From: G963678445 sp963678445 | Lineage (GTDB): Bacteria; Hydrogenedentota; Hydrogenedentia; Hydrogenedentales; G963678445 | Direction: 5' to 3' | NCBI GenBank assembly: GCA_963678445.1 | Contig: OY782877.1 | Span: 4,030,001-4,094,000, forward strand | DNA length: 64,000 bases | Part shown: piece by piece, positions 26,899 through 36,819 of the stretch | How positions within the stretch are numbered: position 1 is the first letter of the stretch | How the letters are laid out: each line of letters opens with the position of its first letter | The notes under the pieces: generated by a model | Database searches by the model: none | The model's input: only the letters and a program-made list of their open reading frames with translations | What the model was told of the DNA's origin: nothing | Translations under genes and position numbers: made by a program

Positions 26899-28053
26899 CT
26901 AGCCAAAGACGGAGTGCATGTGGTCGCAGTAGTAGCGCACGTTATCCCATTTGCTGTCAGGAGCAATGCGGTGGTCGGGACAGGGAATGTAGCCCCCAAG
27001 CTCTACCAAAGGTTTGAGCCGCTCAATTTCAGCATCTACCGCTGCATAGTCTTGTGAGAAGACAGTCTTATTCATCCCCCCGACACCGCGTAATTCCTTG
27101 CCATATTGCTTGCGCCAGGGGGCGATGCTGGCATTCCAGGTGCCCACTTCGATGGGGAACATGGTGTTGACGCCGTTTTCGAGCCAGATAGGTAGCAGGG
27201 CATCAATACACCCATCACAGTCTAGCGAGACGATGTGGATATCGTGCCTGTTGAACAAGGCGGTGATGCGTTTGTAGTGGGGACCAACGAGTTCGGCAAA
27301 GACGGACGGGATGACGAGCGGACCGTTTTTAAAACAGATATCTTCCCAGAAATGGGCAAAGTCGAACTGTGCGCCATGGTTGAGTGCAGTTTCAGCGCAA
27401 CGATAGCAAAGGTCGGCGACGGTATCGATGATTTCTGCATAGAGTTCAGGGTCCTCGGCATAGAGATAACTTGCGCCAACTACGCCCAGGATATTTCGTA
27501 TGTTTCCAAATAAACTGCCGCAATGCATGCCGTAGGGGAATTCGCGGTCGGGATCGTTTATCAATGCCAGTCCGCCTTGATTGAATGGGCGTTCCAACCC
27601 GTTGAGACGGATCACCGTATTCAGTATACGATCCTCAGACCATTGCAGACGGGGTTGATAATGCTCCTCCCAATCGGCGCGTGTTTTCAACGTGTGGTCA
27701 ATTTCGGCTGGAATAGACACTGCGCCAGGTTTTTCCAGCACAATGACGCCCTCTTCGTTCAAAACTTTGCGGCTACCATCGGCTAAGACTTCTATCGTCT
27801 TACGTTCGAAGCAAGGAGATAGAAAGAAGTCAGAGTACATGCAGGTATACCAGTCGAAATCGAAGCCGAGGATGTGATCCAACTCCTTGTCCGCTGCATT
27901 ACCATCCCCCCAATTTTGGGCTAACTCCGTGGTAATGTGTCCTTCCTGTGCCCATTTGTGCAGGGTTTCTTTCCAGTAGCCGAAGTGGACGACTGGTATG
28001 CGATCGAAGGATTCGTAATTCAGAATAGCCAGCGTGCGTTGCCGATGATTCAT
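26899..28053 (-). CDS. Uroporphyrinogen decarboxylase-like (MtaA/CmuA-type) protein
   Basis: 384 residues from the third of three consecutive ATG codons (28059, 28056, 28053); GGGAG at 28065-28061 best fits 28053. The N-terminus NHRQRTLAILNYESFDRIPV is typical of UroD-superfamily (PF01208) proteins that are not heme enzymes, and HDIHIVSLDCDGCIDALLP with IEVGTWN gives the C-terminal barrel pattern. No heme genes surround it. Such relatives are often corrinoid methyltransferases (MtaA/CmuA) or proteins of unknown role that are abundant in Planctomycetes/Lentisphaerae-like genomes. It lies 128 bases downstream of the GH106-like gene. Confidence 0.82.
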   Translation of the reverse strand: MNHRQRTLAILNYESFDRIPVVHFGYWKETLHKWAQEGHITTELAQNWGDGNAADKELDHILGFDFDWYTCMYSDFFLSPCFERKTIEVLADGSRKVLNEEGVIVLEKPGAVSIPAEIDHTLKTRADWEEHYQPRLQWSEDRILNTVIRLNGLERPFNQGGLALINDPDREFPYGMHCGSLFGNIRNILGVVGASYLYAEDPELYAEIIDTVADLCYRCAETALNHGAQFDFAHFWEDICFKNGPLVIPSVFAELVGPHYKRITALFNRHDIHIVSLDCDGCIDALLPIWLENGVNTMFPIEVGTWNASIAPWRKQYGKELRGVGGMNKTVFSQDYAAVDAEIERLKPLVELGGYIPCPDHRIAPDSKWDNVRYYCDHMHSVFG

Positions 28054-28181
28054 CATCATCTCCCATAGAATTTCAATATTTCCAAAGAGGTAAAAGGCTC
28101 CATCTGTCGGCTGCAATTTTGTTCTACTTGAAGTGTATCCTTTGTAGATGTGGTTGTGTCTAGTTCAACAAAGTTATGATC

Positions 28182-31100
28182 CTATAAATTGACATATGTT
28201 ACCTGGAAAGGTTCCAGCAGCCCGTACCCGATAGAGAAATAAGTCGCTCCGGAGGGTTGCGGGGTTTCGGGGGCTTTGTTCCAGGAACCTGGATGCGTGA
28301 TTCCCTCGTCTTTGCTGCCAAGATGGGGCCCTAAAGTATTGCGCAAGGATCCACAAATGATGACCTCGACCGTGTTTTCTCCCGGTTGTATAGCATCCGT
28401 TATGTCGCATTCCATAGGGGCGTGATAGATATAACCTGCTGTGCGTCCATTGACGCGGATCTGGGCCACTACGCCATTCCATGCGGGCATAGAGAGGAGG
28501 TGGCGGCCCTCTTTTTCGGCAGTGAACTTCGCGGTATAGCTTACGCGATGGCCGTAGAGGTGCATGCCCTGTGCACTCCATGCACCGAGGCCAACGGGTT
28601 TGGACGGGGTCACGATGAAGCCCTTTTCCGCAGGCTTGAGCGAGAAGTCGCCTATCAGATGCGCCGCCTCAAGCTCGTGGAAAACGGTCATGGGTTTGGC
28701 GGCGATGGTTAATGTATTTTTTCCCACCTGAGCGGTTTTCGCGATATCTATTTTGGGGAACTGGCGGTCAAGCCACCACGCATCCTTGATCGGCGTGACA
28801 GGAATTTCATTGCAGGTGATGCTATACAGGTCGGCGCGTTCCACAACGGCGAAGAGTGTCTGCGGAACGGCCTCTTCAATGGTGAAGTGATAGGTTGCTT
28901 CGAAACCGCTATTGGGGTCAAATTCGGTTTTGAGCAACTCATCGCGGAACTGTACGCAATGGTCCCAGATATTGCCGCGTAAACCATTTTTCTTGAAGGT
29001 AAGTTCAGCGGCATTGCGCCAGAACAGATCTTCGGCAGTGGTGTCGCTTACCTTAAGGTCCACATAATCGAGGATGAGGTGGTTCTCATCAAGTCGCTGA
29101 GCAACAACATCGCTGATTTCGATGGGTGTGTGTGTGCCAGCAGGAGGGGGGCTGGGAGCTTCGACAACGTGATCATCGAGGAAGAGCATGAGACTGCCGC
29201 AGGGCGGAATATCAAAGCGGGCGATTTTTTGTTTATTTGCTGAGGATTCACAGGGATACAGTTGGATCGCGCCTGTTTCGAGGTTGACCTTTCGGATGGT
29301 ACTTGCCATCGTGCTAATCTCGCCGGTGGCCGAATTTTTATTACTGGTGTTTACAAGGAAGAGAATATCGCCGTCGTTTAGCTGTCGGCGATGATGGTAC
29401 AACGTGGCCCCATTACCCCCATCCAGCGTTACTTTGATTTGGGGCGGGTTGAGCGCGGTCATACTTTCGGCCAACATAGCCGGTGAAACAGTCTTCCAGG
29501 ATTTCGCCTTTCTTAGATCGGCGCAGTGCGTGTCACGCTGGCCATCAATGTATGCGGGGAGATCGGGGGCGGCACAGGAAAGTACGGTGCCGCCAGCGTC
29601 AACATAGTGTCTTAACAGTTCAAAAACGGGGCGTGTAAGGTTTTCCATCTGCTCAGGGAGGACGACAACGGTATAACAGCGATTGCCGACTTTGATCGCG
29701 GGTTTCCCATCGATGTCGGGAATGAATTCACCGCGTGTCGACATGATGGATTCGCTGCCGATATCAAACTCAACTTGTTTTTGGGCCAGCTGGGTAACGA
29801 GTGCCTGAAAGGATTCACCGAGTGTTTCGTAGTGTTCTTCATCAGCGAAGTGGTGCATCCATGCCGTGGTTGTGGGTTCAAGTACAAGACAAGTGTTTAT
29901 CTGTTCCCCTTGCGATAGCAGGTATTGTACGCGTGCGAAATAATCTACAAGCACATGGTACGATTCCATCCAGGGGGAATGATACGAAAAAGTAGGTGGA
30001 TAGTCGCGTTTGCGCGCGCCGCGTATAGAGATGTCCGAAAGATGCTCGTTAAAGGTGTTGACGCCCAGCACGGCGATCCAATCGCCAATACGTTTATAGT
30101 CCTCAAAACGCATTTCGGCGCTGCTACCGCCGTATACCTCGCATAGGGTGCGCTTGTGTCCACACTGATTGGCGACACTGGCCAGTTCGAGTACAGAGCG
30201 CACATTGCCGAATTGGGCATGTGCGCCTTCAGCGTATTGATTAAAGAGAATATCAATACCAGGACGTTGTTGCCATGCAGACATGGCCATGTTGTCGGGT
30301 ACGGATGCGCAACGCGGCCAGGAATGTTCCCAATAATGGCCGGTAAAGTCCATGTTATATTTTTCGCAATAGGCATAGTAGGGCTTTGCCCACCGTTCCA
30401 CGAAAAGGTCATTGATGAGTTGGAAGTATTCGTATCGAAATTGACGACCTGCTTCTGTGTTGTCTTTCAGGTGAGGAAGGCCTTCGCGGATAGAACGTCC
30501 CCATCGCTTCAGGAACTGTTCCGGTAGATCGGGAGTCCAGTGGATGTCTCCACAAGGTTTGAGATGGGGTTCATCGGTAAATGAACCGGGGATGCGTTTC
30601 CCAAATTCATCGCCGAAATGCTTTCGATAAGCGTCTAAAGTAATTTCCAGGAATTTTTCGGTTACGCCTGGGCGCAGCAGATCAGTATGATACCAGCCTC
30701 CGTACCAAGGAGAACTTTTCGCTCTGCTGATACGTGCGACAAGTACTTCCTCATTTGCGTTTGCAGGCGTGGGGGAATCCGTGATGTCGGTGTAGCCTCT
30801 ATCCGTTTGCTGATAAATCCCTATAACATTTCTGCGTTGTGACGGAATCTTCCTCTCTGTGCCAAGGGATAAGCCCAGCGCACGCGATTCGGGCATCGCT
30901 TCGGGCACCAAACCACCGGCAAAACAGGAAGGATATGAGTTTTCATCATAAATCCAGATAAGCATGTCGCGTTCACATGCTTTTTCGAGTGCAACACCCC
31001 AGAGCCTGAACCAATCCTCAGAAAGGTAGGGCGTCATCAGGCCCGGACGGGGATGTACCCATACCTGACGGATGTGTTGATCTGCGAGGGAGTCTAAGGT

Positions 31101-31265
31101 ATCCCGGACCATTTCTTCTGTAAGCATATCGTTCCATACCCATAAGGGACCGGAGGAATACTCCTTGGGTGGAGAGGATATGTTTTGGGCCACGGTGGCA
31201 AGATTGCTTTCCGTTGTAGCCGTAAGGACGAATGCAGTCATGACTATCGCCAATATGGAAGGCAT
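28182..31265 (-). CDS. GH106-like secreted glycoside hydrolase
   Basis: 1027 residues with a signal peptide (SILAIVMTAFVLTATTES). The N-terminal 450 residues form a catalytic TIM-barrel-like region of the glycoside hydrolase 106 type: GPLWVWNDMLTEEMVRD, HPRPGLMTPYLSEDW, IWIYDENSYPSCFAGG and GSFTDEPHLKP, segments found throughout this alpha-L-rhamnosidase-like family. The middle and C-terminal parts include a GH2-like jelly-roll sugar-binding module (RVNGRTAGYIYHAPMECDIT, GENTVEVIICGSLRNTLGP). Probably periplasmic or secreted, removing rhamnose-like residues from plant or microbial polysaccharides. Exact specificity unknown. Confidence 0.82.
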   Translation of the reverse strand: MPSILAIVMTAFVLTATTESNLATVAQNISSPPKEYSSGPLWVWNDMLTEEMVRDTLDSLADQHIRQVWVHPRPGLMTPYLSEDWFRLWGVALEKACERDMLIWIYDENSYPSCFAGGLVPEAMPESRALGLSLGTERKIPSQRRNVIGIYQQTDRGYTDITDSPTPANANEEVLVARISRAKSSPWYGGWYHTDLLRPGVTEKFLEITLDAYRKHFGDEFGKRIPGSFTDEPHLKPCGDIHWTPDLPEQFLKRWGRSIREGLPHLKDNTEAGRQFRYEYFQLINDLFVERWAKPYYAYCEKYNMDFTGHYWEHSWPRCASVPDNMAMSAWQQRPGIDILFNQYAEGAHAQFGNVRSVLELASVANQCGHKRTLCEVYGGSSAEMRFEDYKRIGDWIAVLGVNTFNEHLSDISIRGARKRDYPPTFSYHSPWMESYHVLVDYFARVQYLLSQGEQINTCLVLEPTTTAWMHHFADEEHYETLGESFQALVTQLAQKQVEFDIGSESIMSTRGEFIPDIDGKPAIKVGNRCYTVVVLPEQMENLTRPVFELLRHYVDAGGTVLSCAAPDLPAYIDGQRDTHCADLRKAKSWKTVSPAMLAESMTALNPPQIKVTLDGGNGATLYHHRRQLNDGDILFLVNTSNKNSATGEISTMASTIRKVNLETGAIQLYPCESSANKQKIARFDIPPCGSLMLFLDDHVVEAPSPPPAGTHTPIEISDVVAQRLDENHLILDYVDLKVSDTTAEDLFWRNAAELTFKKNGLRGNIWDHCVQFRDELLKTEFDPNSGFEATYHFTIEEAVPQTLFAVVERADLYSITCNEIPVTPIKDAWWLDRQFPKIDIAKTAQVGKNTLTIAAKPMTVFHELEAAHLIGDFSLKPAEKGFIVTPSKPVGLGAWSAQGMHLYGHRVSYTAKFTAEKEGRHLLSMPAWNGVVAQIRVNGRTAGYIYHAPMECDITDAIQPGENTVEVIICGSLRNTLGPHLGSKDEGITHPGSWNKAPETPQPSGATYFSIGYGLLEPFQVTYVNL

Positions 31266-31427
31266 ACCCAGGCTCCTTTCGTGGGGAGAACGTATATGCG
31301 ATTATACAAAATACCAATGCAAGCCAATGTGAAAAGGGTATTACGAACATGATGACAAGATCAAATAAGTCGCATACTGAGCTTTCGTCGAATTCAAGTA
31401 TAGGGCGAAGACGCTATTCTCTCCAGA

Positions 31428-33320
31428 TTACAGCGTGCTGTTAGATTCGTAGAGGGTGCCTTCTTCATTTTGCAGTACGATTGCAAGCGGAAGGGGAAGA
31501 TCGGGTGGAGCAAGAATGTAGCGGAATCCATATCGCTTCCCAAGTTGCTCCCAATCGTGTTGGGTACGTGTTTTCCAGTAACTGCGCCAGTCGGTGTTTT
31601 CTTTGGCATGGTCGATATGAAAAGTGATGCCGTAGCAGTCGCGATAAAGGCGGTCGATAGCGGGCGCGAGGCGGGGAAGGTAACTGATGAGGGAGGGGGT
31701 GACTGCCTCGGCAAGAATGGGGTGGTGGGTGCGCGCCTGGAGCATATAGGTTTCGGGCGGCGCGAGAAGTAGGGCGTCTGCAGCATCTTTTTGCAGGGTC
31801 TGCGTAATTTTGTGTTGGAAGGAGGTGATGGAAAGGTGTTGGCGGTAGTGGTATTGGTGGTTGAGCAGGAGCACAATAGTCAGGCCGATGAGTAGACCGG
31901 CGGCAATGGGGCGCTGTAGAGGGGTGGCACTGCGAGGCATGGGAATATGCCGTAGGAGGATGATAGCGAGCATTCCTGTGAGCATGCAGCATCCACCAAA
32001 TTGGTGGTAGTAAATAAGACTGACGCTAAGCAGTGCCGCGATAAATGCCGCGTGATGTCGGATAGGGGCGACAGGAGAAAGGAGGAGAAGGAATCCACCG
32101 CCAAAGAGGAGGAAAGGGATTGCGTCGTTTTGGGCAAGGTAGCGGGTATAGAGCGTTTGTGGTAACAGGGGGGCTATATACGGATGAACAAGGCTGAAGA
32201 GTAGGAGAAGAATGGGAAAAATAAGTACCATTTTAGGACGGGGGGGGCTGGGGGCGCATGTCAGGATACCGAGTGCGCTTGCGAGGAAAAGCGGGGGGAG
32301 GTGGTTGATAACTCGATAAGGCATCCATGCGATACAGAGGAAGGGAATATGTGCGCCCATATAAGTCTGGAGGAGCATTGTACCCCAGGTTACAAGCGCA
32401 ATGATCATGACATAGAGACCGGTCCAGATATAAACAGCGTGCTGCGCTGTTTTTCGGTACCGCCATGCGGCCAGTCCGGTAAGGAGCAGTGTGCCCAGCA
32501 GCAGCAACTGACCATTACCGGGAGGGAATTGGCGATGCGTGTCAAAAAGATGTGTGTAGCCTTGCCATATAGGGGCTGGATCGCCTTGGACTGCATAGGG
32601 GCCGATTTCAGGGACGGGGGGCTGAATCTGTTTTTGGAGAAATACACCGCCCAGGGTGAGGGCAATTCCGAGGAGCAGGTAGGGTAGGGTGTGTATCCAT
32701 ATACGAAGTTTTCCTTGATAAAATTGATGGAGCAGGTAGAGGGGGGCGACAGCCAGAAGAATGGGTAATTGTCCGATATGGATGGCCGGGGCGAGTGCGA
32801 AGGCAAAGACGGCGCTGCGTCTCTGTCCAGCGAGAAATAAGTAGAGCGTGAGCAGCATATATGCACCACCGATGTGACCGTTGGAGTAGAGTTCAGGCCA
32901 GACGAAGGTGGGATAGCTGCCGTCGAATTCCAGCATGACGCCTTGCAACATGAACAGTACGGCAAGATGTGCCCAGAAAGTGCGCCGGGTAAATAGCGTG
33001 GTGAAGAGGTAGACCGGCAGGACGGAGCTGAGCAGAAAAGCGTAGTTGCGCAGTGCGCAGAGTACTGTGGGGCCAGGAAAGAGACGCAGGATGAGACCCG
33101 ATAGCAGGGTTTGCAGACTGAATGCACCGTATACGTATTGGGCGAGGGGGTGGCCTTGGGGGTAACGTATTTGCCCGATCAGGATCTGCGCATGTTCAAA
33201 GGATTCATCCCAGCGTACGCCGCGTACCAGAATAGCCAAGGCGCAGATTATGCACCAGAAACATGCGCCGAGTGCAACGGCGTGCTTTCCTAAGAAATAA
33301 ACGAAGGTTTTTCTATTCAT
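31428..33320 (-). CDS. Polytopic membrane protein, tandem paralogue 2 (GT-C-like)
   Basis: 630 residues, with ten or more predicted membrane helices over residues 10-480 and a soluble C-terminal part of about 120 residues. The first loop contains RGVRWDESFEHAQILIGQI, including an acidic pair like GT-C enzymes, followed by HPLAQYVYGAFSLQT. YSNGHIGGAYMLLTLYLFLA is shared with the neighbour. The C-terminal end contains DWEQLGKRYGFRYILAP. It overlaps the upstream paralogue by 8 bases, so the pair is translated together. The family resembles uncharacterised transmembrane glycosyltransferase-like proteins; donor and acceptor are unknown. Start and end are well defined. Confidence 0.75.
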   Translation of the reverse strand: MNRKTFVYFLGKHAVALGACFWCIICALAILVRGVRWDESFEHAQILIGQIRYPQGHPLAQYVYGAFSLQTLLSGLILRLFPGPTVLCALRNYAFLLSSVLPVYLFTTLFTRRTFWAHLAVLFMLQGVMLEFDGSYPTFVWPELYSNGHIGGAYMLLTLYLFLAGQRRSAVFAFALAPAIHIGQLPILLAVAPLYLLHQFYQGKLRIWIHTLPYLLLGIALTLGGVFLQKQIQPPVPEIGPYAVQGDPAPIWQGYTHLFDTHRQFPPGNGQLLLLGTLLLTGLAAWRYRKTAQHAVYIWTGLYVMIIALVTWGTMLLQTYMGAHIPFLCIAWMPYRVINHLPPLFLASALGILTCAPSPPRPKMVLIFPILLLLFSLVHPYIAPLLPQTLYTRYLAQNDAIPFLLFGGGFLLLLSPVAPIRHHAAFIAALLSVSLIYYHQFGGCCMLTGMLAIILLRHIPMPRSATPLQRPIAAGLLIGLTIVLLLNHQYHYRQHLSITSFQHKITQTLQKDAADALLLAPPETYMLQARTHHPILAEAVTPSLISYLPRLAPAIDRLYRDCYGITFHIDHAKENTDWRSYWKTRTQHDWEQLGKRYGFRYILAPPDLPLPLAIVLQNEEGTLYESNSTL

Positions 33321-35232
33321 TAGTTTTCTTCGGGATTTTGTAGAATCTTCCTGTTTGTTCGTAGAGTTGGGTAGACGGAAGCATTTTGGTATCTATAAGC
33401 AGTGGTAAATCCAGTTCCAAGAAGGTAGGCGTCAGTAGGTAGCGCACATTATATTCCGCGCTAAGCTCCTGCCATTGCTGCTGTGTCCTTTGTGACCATA
33501 CCTTAAACCACGGGCGTTCAATCGCGTTTTTTCCTTCATCGGGAGCAAAATTGAGCCCGTAGCAGTCGCGATACATTTTGTACAGGGATGGGCCGAGTTC
33601 AGGGCGGTAGGGAATCCACGTCATCGTGGCCATATCCGTCATTACAGCGTGATGTAAACGGGCTTGCAGACCCTCCTGTTGATAAGGGACGAGGAGTATA
33701 CTCTCCTCAGAATCTTCCCGAGCCAGATAATCGCCGACGGCGTTTTCAAAAGGGGTTTGGGCTAGGTGAGTGCGTTGTAACGCCTGCGTGAAAAGCAGGG
33801 TTAACAGACAGCATGCGAGCGCACTGTAAAGGAGTATGGGGGGGGCTTTAGGAAGTTTGGGATTTTCCAGCAGCGTTGTGATCGCTATTCCAAACACCAT
33901 GCAGCCAGCGCCATATTGGTGGTGACATAGGAGCAGGAGGAATGCGAATGCTGCAAGTACCGTCCATACGGAGAGGAAGGCCCGGTCATTTTTGAGCCCG
34001 CGCAACTGTACCGCTATTGCACCGCCGATCAGGAAGAAGTAGATCCATTCACCTGAGGAAAGGTAACGCAGATAGAATGCGTTTTCGGTGAAGGGCTTTA
34101 CGAGGAGGAGGATACTTCCAATGAATAGGAGGGAAGGGAGGAGATAAGAACTGCGATTGTTCTTCGTAGTGCTATGCAGCGTGGCGATAGCCATAGCCAG
34201 TAGCAACGGCGATTGATGGTTGATGAGGCGGTAGGGCATCCAGCCGATCAGAAAAAAAGGAATGTCAGAGCCCAATACCATATGCACGCCCATCGTTCCC
34301 CAGACCAAAGCGCATACCGCGAGGGTGTATAGCAGTAATAAGCACCAGGGACCGGGTTGTGCAGTTCGAAGCCATTCACGACGTGCACCCAACAGGGCTA
34401 ACAGCGGTGTGGCGGCTAGGGCGATATGTCCGGAACCTTGGGGGATACTACGATGTCCCGCAAAATGTGCCATATATCCTTTGAAAACAGCCTTGGGGGC
34501 GATGAGATCATAATAGGGGCCGGTAGCGGGCAATGGCAAGGTCTGCTTATGAATGAAGAATCCGAACAGCAGGCTAATACCCAATCCGGAAAGCAGCCAT
34601 GGAAGGCTTTTTCGTAAGTCTTTAATGAGGTGGTGTCGTAGTGTGAAAAGTAAATACCCCATTCCAAGGAGAAAAAGCGGCGGAAACTGTCCAAGGTGGA
34701 TAGCGGGTGCCAAGCCAAAACAAAAGCAGGCGCTGCGTCTTTTTTGTGCCAGGATCAAGTACAATACAAGTAGGGCGTAGCCGAGCCCGATATGGCCATT
34801 TGAATAGAGATCGGGCCAGACCTGGACGGGATAATTGCTGTAAAACGGGATGTGTACCCCAAGGAGCACAAGTGCAGTGGCAATATGTCCGCTGCACCGA
34901 TTTTGGCTCAGATGAGAAGTGATGAGGAATACAGGTACGGTGGTGGCGAGTAAGAACAGCAGGTTGCGTAATGTGTTGGCGAGCAACGGGCCGGGGACGA
35001 ATTGCATCAGGGCGGCGAGCAGCCAGGTTTGCAGGCTGTAGAAACTGTGCACATATTGTGCTAAAGGGTGTGCGTCCGGATAGGGGACCTGACCGAGGAT
35101 AACTTGGGCGAATTCATAATTCTCATCCCATCGAACGCCCCGAAATATAATCACAATGCACGAGAAAAGGGACCCAAAAAGTACGCCTTTCCACAGTGCA
35201 GGTGACTTTGCTTTTGTAGCAGTCGTATGCAA
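33313..35232 (-). CDS. Polytopic membrane protein, tandem paralogue 1 (GT-C-like)
   Basis: 639 residues. It clearly shares descent with the following gene: RGVRWDENYEFAQVILGQV, HPLAQYVHSFYSLQTWL, DLYSNGHIGLGYALLVLYL, GWMPYRLINHQSPLLLA and a C-terminal QRTQQQWQELSAEYNVRYLL segment each have a counterpart there. About eleven membrane helices are predicted. Residue identity between the two is moderate, so the duplication is not recent. It is the first gene of a two-gene unit. Divergent from rtcB, with 128 bases between the starts. Confidence 0.75.
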   Translation of the reverse strand: MHTTATKAKSPALWKGVLFGSLFSCIVIIFRGVRWDENYEFAQVILGQVPYPDAHPLAQYVHSFYSLQTWLLAALMQFVPGPLLANTLRNLLFLLATTVPVFLITSHLSQNRCSGHIATALVLLGVHIPFYSNYPVQVWPDLYSNGHIGLGYALLVLYLILAQKRRSACFCFGLAPAIHLGQFPPLFLLGMGYLLFTLRHHLIKDLRKSLPWLLSGLGISLLFGFFIHKQTLPLPATGPYYDLIAPKAVFKGYMAHFAGHRSIPQGSGHIALAATPLLALLGARREWLRTAQPGPWCLLLLYTLAVCALVWGTMGVHMVLGSDIPFFLIGWMPYRLINHQSPLLLAMAIATLHSTTKNNRSSYLLPSLLFIGSILLLVKPFTENAFYLRYLSSGEWIYFFLIGGAIAVQLRGLKNDRAFLSVWTVLAAFAFLLLLCHHQYGAGCMVFGIAITTLLENPKLPKAPPILLYSALACCLLTLLFTQALQRTHLAQTPFENAVGDYLAREDSEESILLVPYQQEGLQARLHHAVMTDMATMTWIPYRPELGPSLYKMYRDCYGLNFAPDEGKNAIERPWFKVWSQRTQQQWQELSAEYNVRYLLTPTFLELDLPLLIDTKMLPSTQLYEQTGRFYKIPKKTNE

Positions 35233-35360
35233 CGCCTAAGTATCCTCCCTGAGAATAGTTACAAAAAAAGATAGCATGCTTCAACCTTGCTTGTTGTTTT
35301 GTGCGTATGCAACTATGCGGTCTTGGAGGATGAGTGAGAGATTTTGACAGGATAGCTATC

Positions 35361-36758
35361 ATGAAAGATAAAGAATTACTCCGATTGGGCATTCCCGCAG
35401 GAAAAGCCTTGGATTTGGCGAGGGATATCGCCCAGCGTGCTTTGGAGGAAGGGTGGACCAAGAAAGAAATACGCAAACGCCTGAACATAGCCGTCAAACA
35501 TCCTGCGCGCAGCCTGAACCATCCGCTATTCGGTCCCTTAGCAGAACATATGTCTACCCATGCCCGACCCGCAGGACCACCCGTATTACGTAAGGGCGGA
35601 CGTGCCCCCTATCGCCAATGGGGAGAGCGCCTCGACCCTAAATCGATTCAGCAGATGGAGAATGCATGTTCGCTTCCTATCTCGATTCGGGGTGCGCTTA
35701 TGCCCGATGCGCACTGTGGCTTTGGCCTGCCCATCGGCGGTGTATTGGCCACGGAGGGGGCAGTAATCCCGTATGCGGTTGGGGTGGATATTGCCTGTTG
35801 TATGAAGCTTAGCGTGTTGGACTACCCTCTGGACGCCTTGGAAAATCGGGTAAACACCCTGAAAAAAGCCATTGAAGCGGAAACGCGTTTTGGAGTAGGA
35901 GCCAGTTTTGCTAAAGAGAGACGCAGCCATTCTGTGATGGATCACGACTGGTCGGTTTCACCTATCACAAAAGCGGAAAAGGACAATGCCTGGTCGCAAT
36001 TGGGTAGCAGTGGCGGCGGAAATCACTTTGTGGAGTTTGGCGAACTGCACATTCTGAAATCGGGGCTGGCGTTAGCGCCTGGCATCTACCTTGCCCTGCT
36101 CAGCCACAGCGGCAGTCGTCATACGGGGGCGGCGGTATGCGATCACTATAGTCAGGTAGCGCGCAAGAAACATCGGGAACTGCCTCATGAACTGCAACAT
36201 CTTTCCTGGTTAGATTTAGATTCCCATGCAGGACAAGAGTACTGGGCGGCGATGTCCTTGATGGGGGAGTACGCCGCAGCAAACCATGCCTGTATACACC
36301 AGCATATTGCTGCCCATCTGGGGGCAACCGTGCTTATGGATATCGAGAACCACCACAATTTTGCCTGGCGGGAAGTGCACGACGGTCGTAACGTGATCGT
36401 ACATCGAAAAGGGGCCACCCCAGCAAGCGAAGGCGTATTGGGTATCATTCCCGCTTCCATGGCGACACCGGGGTATGTAGTGCGAGGACAGGGCGAGGAA
36501 ACCTCGTTACAGTCCGCTGCCCATGGAGCAGGACGTGTTATGAGCCGCACTCAGGCCAAGAAAACCTTGCAATGGTCCGAGGCGCGCGCCTTGCTCGAAA
36601 AGCAACGGGTAACCCTTATATCCGCAGGTCTGGACGAGGTGCCTATGGTGTATAAAGACATCGATGCTGTCATGGCGGCCCAATCCAACTTGGTGGAAGT
36701 GCTTGCCCGTTTTCAACCCCGTTTAGTGAAAATGGCGCCGCCGGAAAAACATCACTAA
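35361..36758 (+). CDS. rtcB: RtcB-family RNA ligase
   Basis: 465 residues from ATG 35361 (AGGA nine bases upstream); GTG 35334 in the same frame is an alternative, as GGAGG precedes it. It carries the RtcB active site: Asp143 and Cys146 in GVDIACCM, Asn221, His222 and Glu225 in GGGNHFVEF, His251-region SHSGSRHTG, and His388 in SAAHGAGRVMSR, the residue guanylylated during catalysis. RtcB joins 2',3'-cyclic phosphate or 3'-phosphate RNA ends to 5'-OH ends with GTP and Mn. The N-terminal 60-residue helical extension marks the RtcB2-type subgroup. No rtcA or rtcR is visible nearby, so it is not in the canonical RNA repair operon. Confidence 0.92.
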   Translation: MKDKELLRLGIPAGKALDLARDIAQRALEEGWTKKEIRKRLNIAVKHPARSLNHPLFGPLAEHMSTHARPAGPPVLRKGGRAPYRQWGERLDPKSIQQMENACSLPISIRGALMPDAHCGFGLPIGGVLATEGAVIPYAVGVDIACCMKLSVLDYPLDALENRVNTLKKAIEAETRFGVGASFAKERRSHSVMDHDWSVSPITKAEKDNAWSQLGSSGGGNHFVEFGELHILKSGLALAPGIYLALLSHSGSRHTGAAVCDHYSQVARKKHRELPHELQHLSWLDLDSHAGQEYWAAMSLMGEYAAANHACIHQHIAAHLGATVLMDIENHHNFAWREVHDGRNVIVHRKGATPASEGVLGIIPASMATPGYVVRGQGEETSLQSAAHGAGRVMSRTQAKKTLQWSEARALLEKQRVTLISAGLDEVPMVYKDIDAVMAAQSNLVEVLARFQPRLVKMAPPEKHH

Positions 36759-36798
36759 GCGGTCCAGCGACCGCCGGGGTCTCCTGTGTTGTACAACA
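36759..36798. repeat. Isolated terminal hairpin of the dispersed repeat (I), plus a 12-bp palindrome
   Basis: GCGGTC-CAGC-GACCGC (36759-36774) starts right after the rtcB stop. On the minus strand it reads GCGGTC-GCTG-GACCGC, the same loop and layout as the 3' hairpin of the repeat family. It is followed by the perfect palindrome TGTTGTACAACA (36787-36798). It lies between convergent genes and may end both transcripts. Confidence 0.5.
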
Positions 36799-36819
36799 GT
36801 GCATCTGGAAAGTAGTGGA

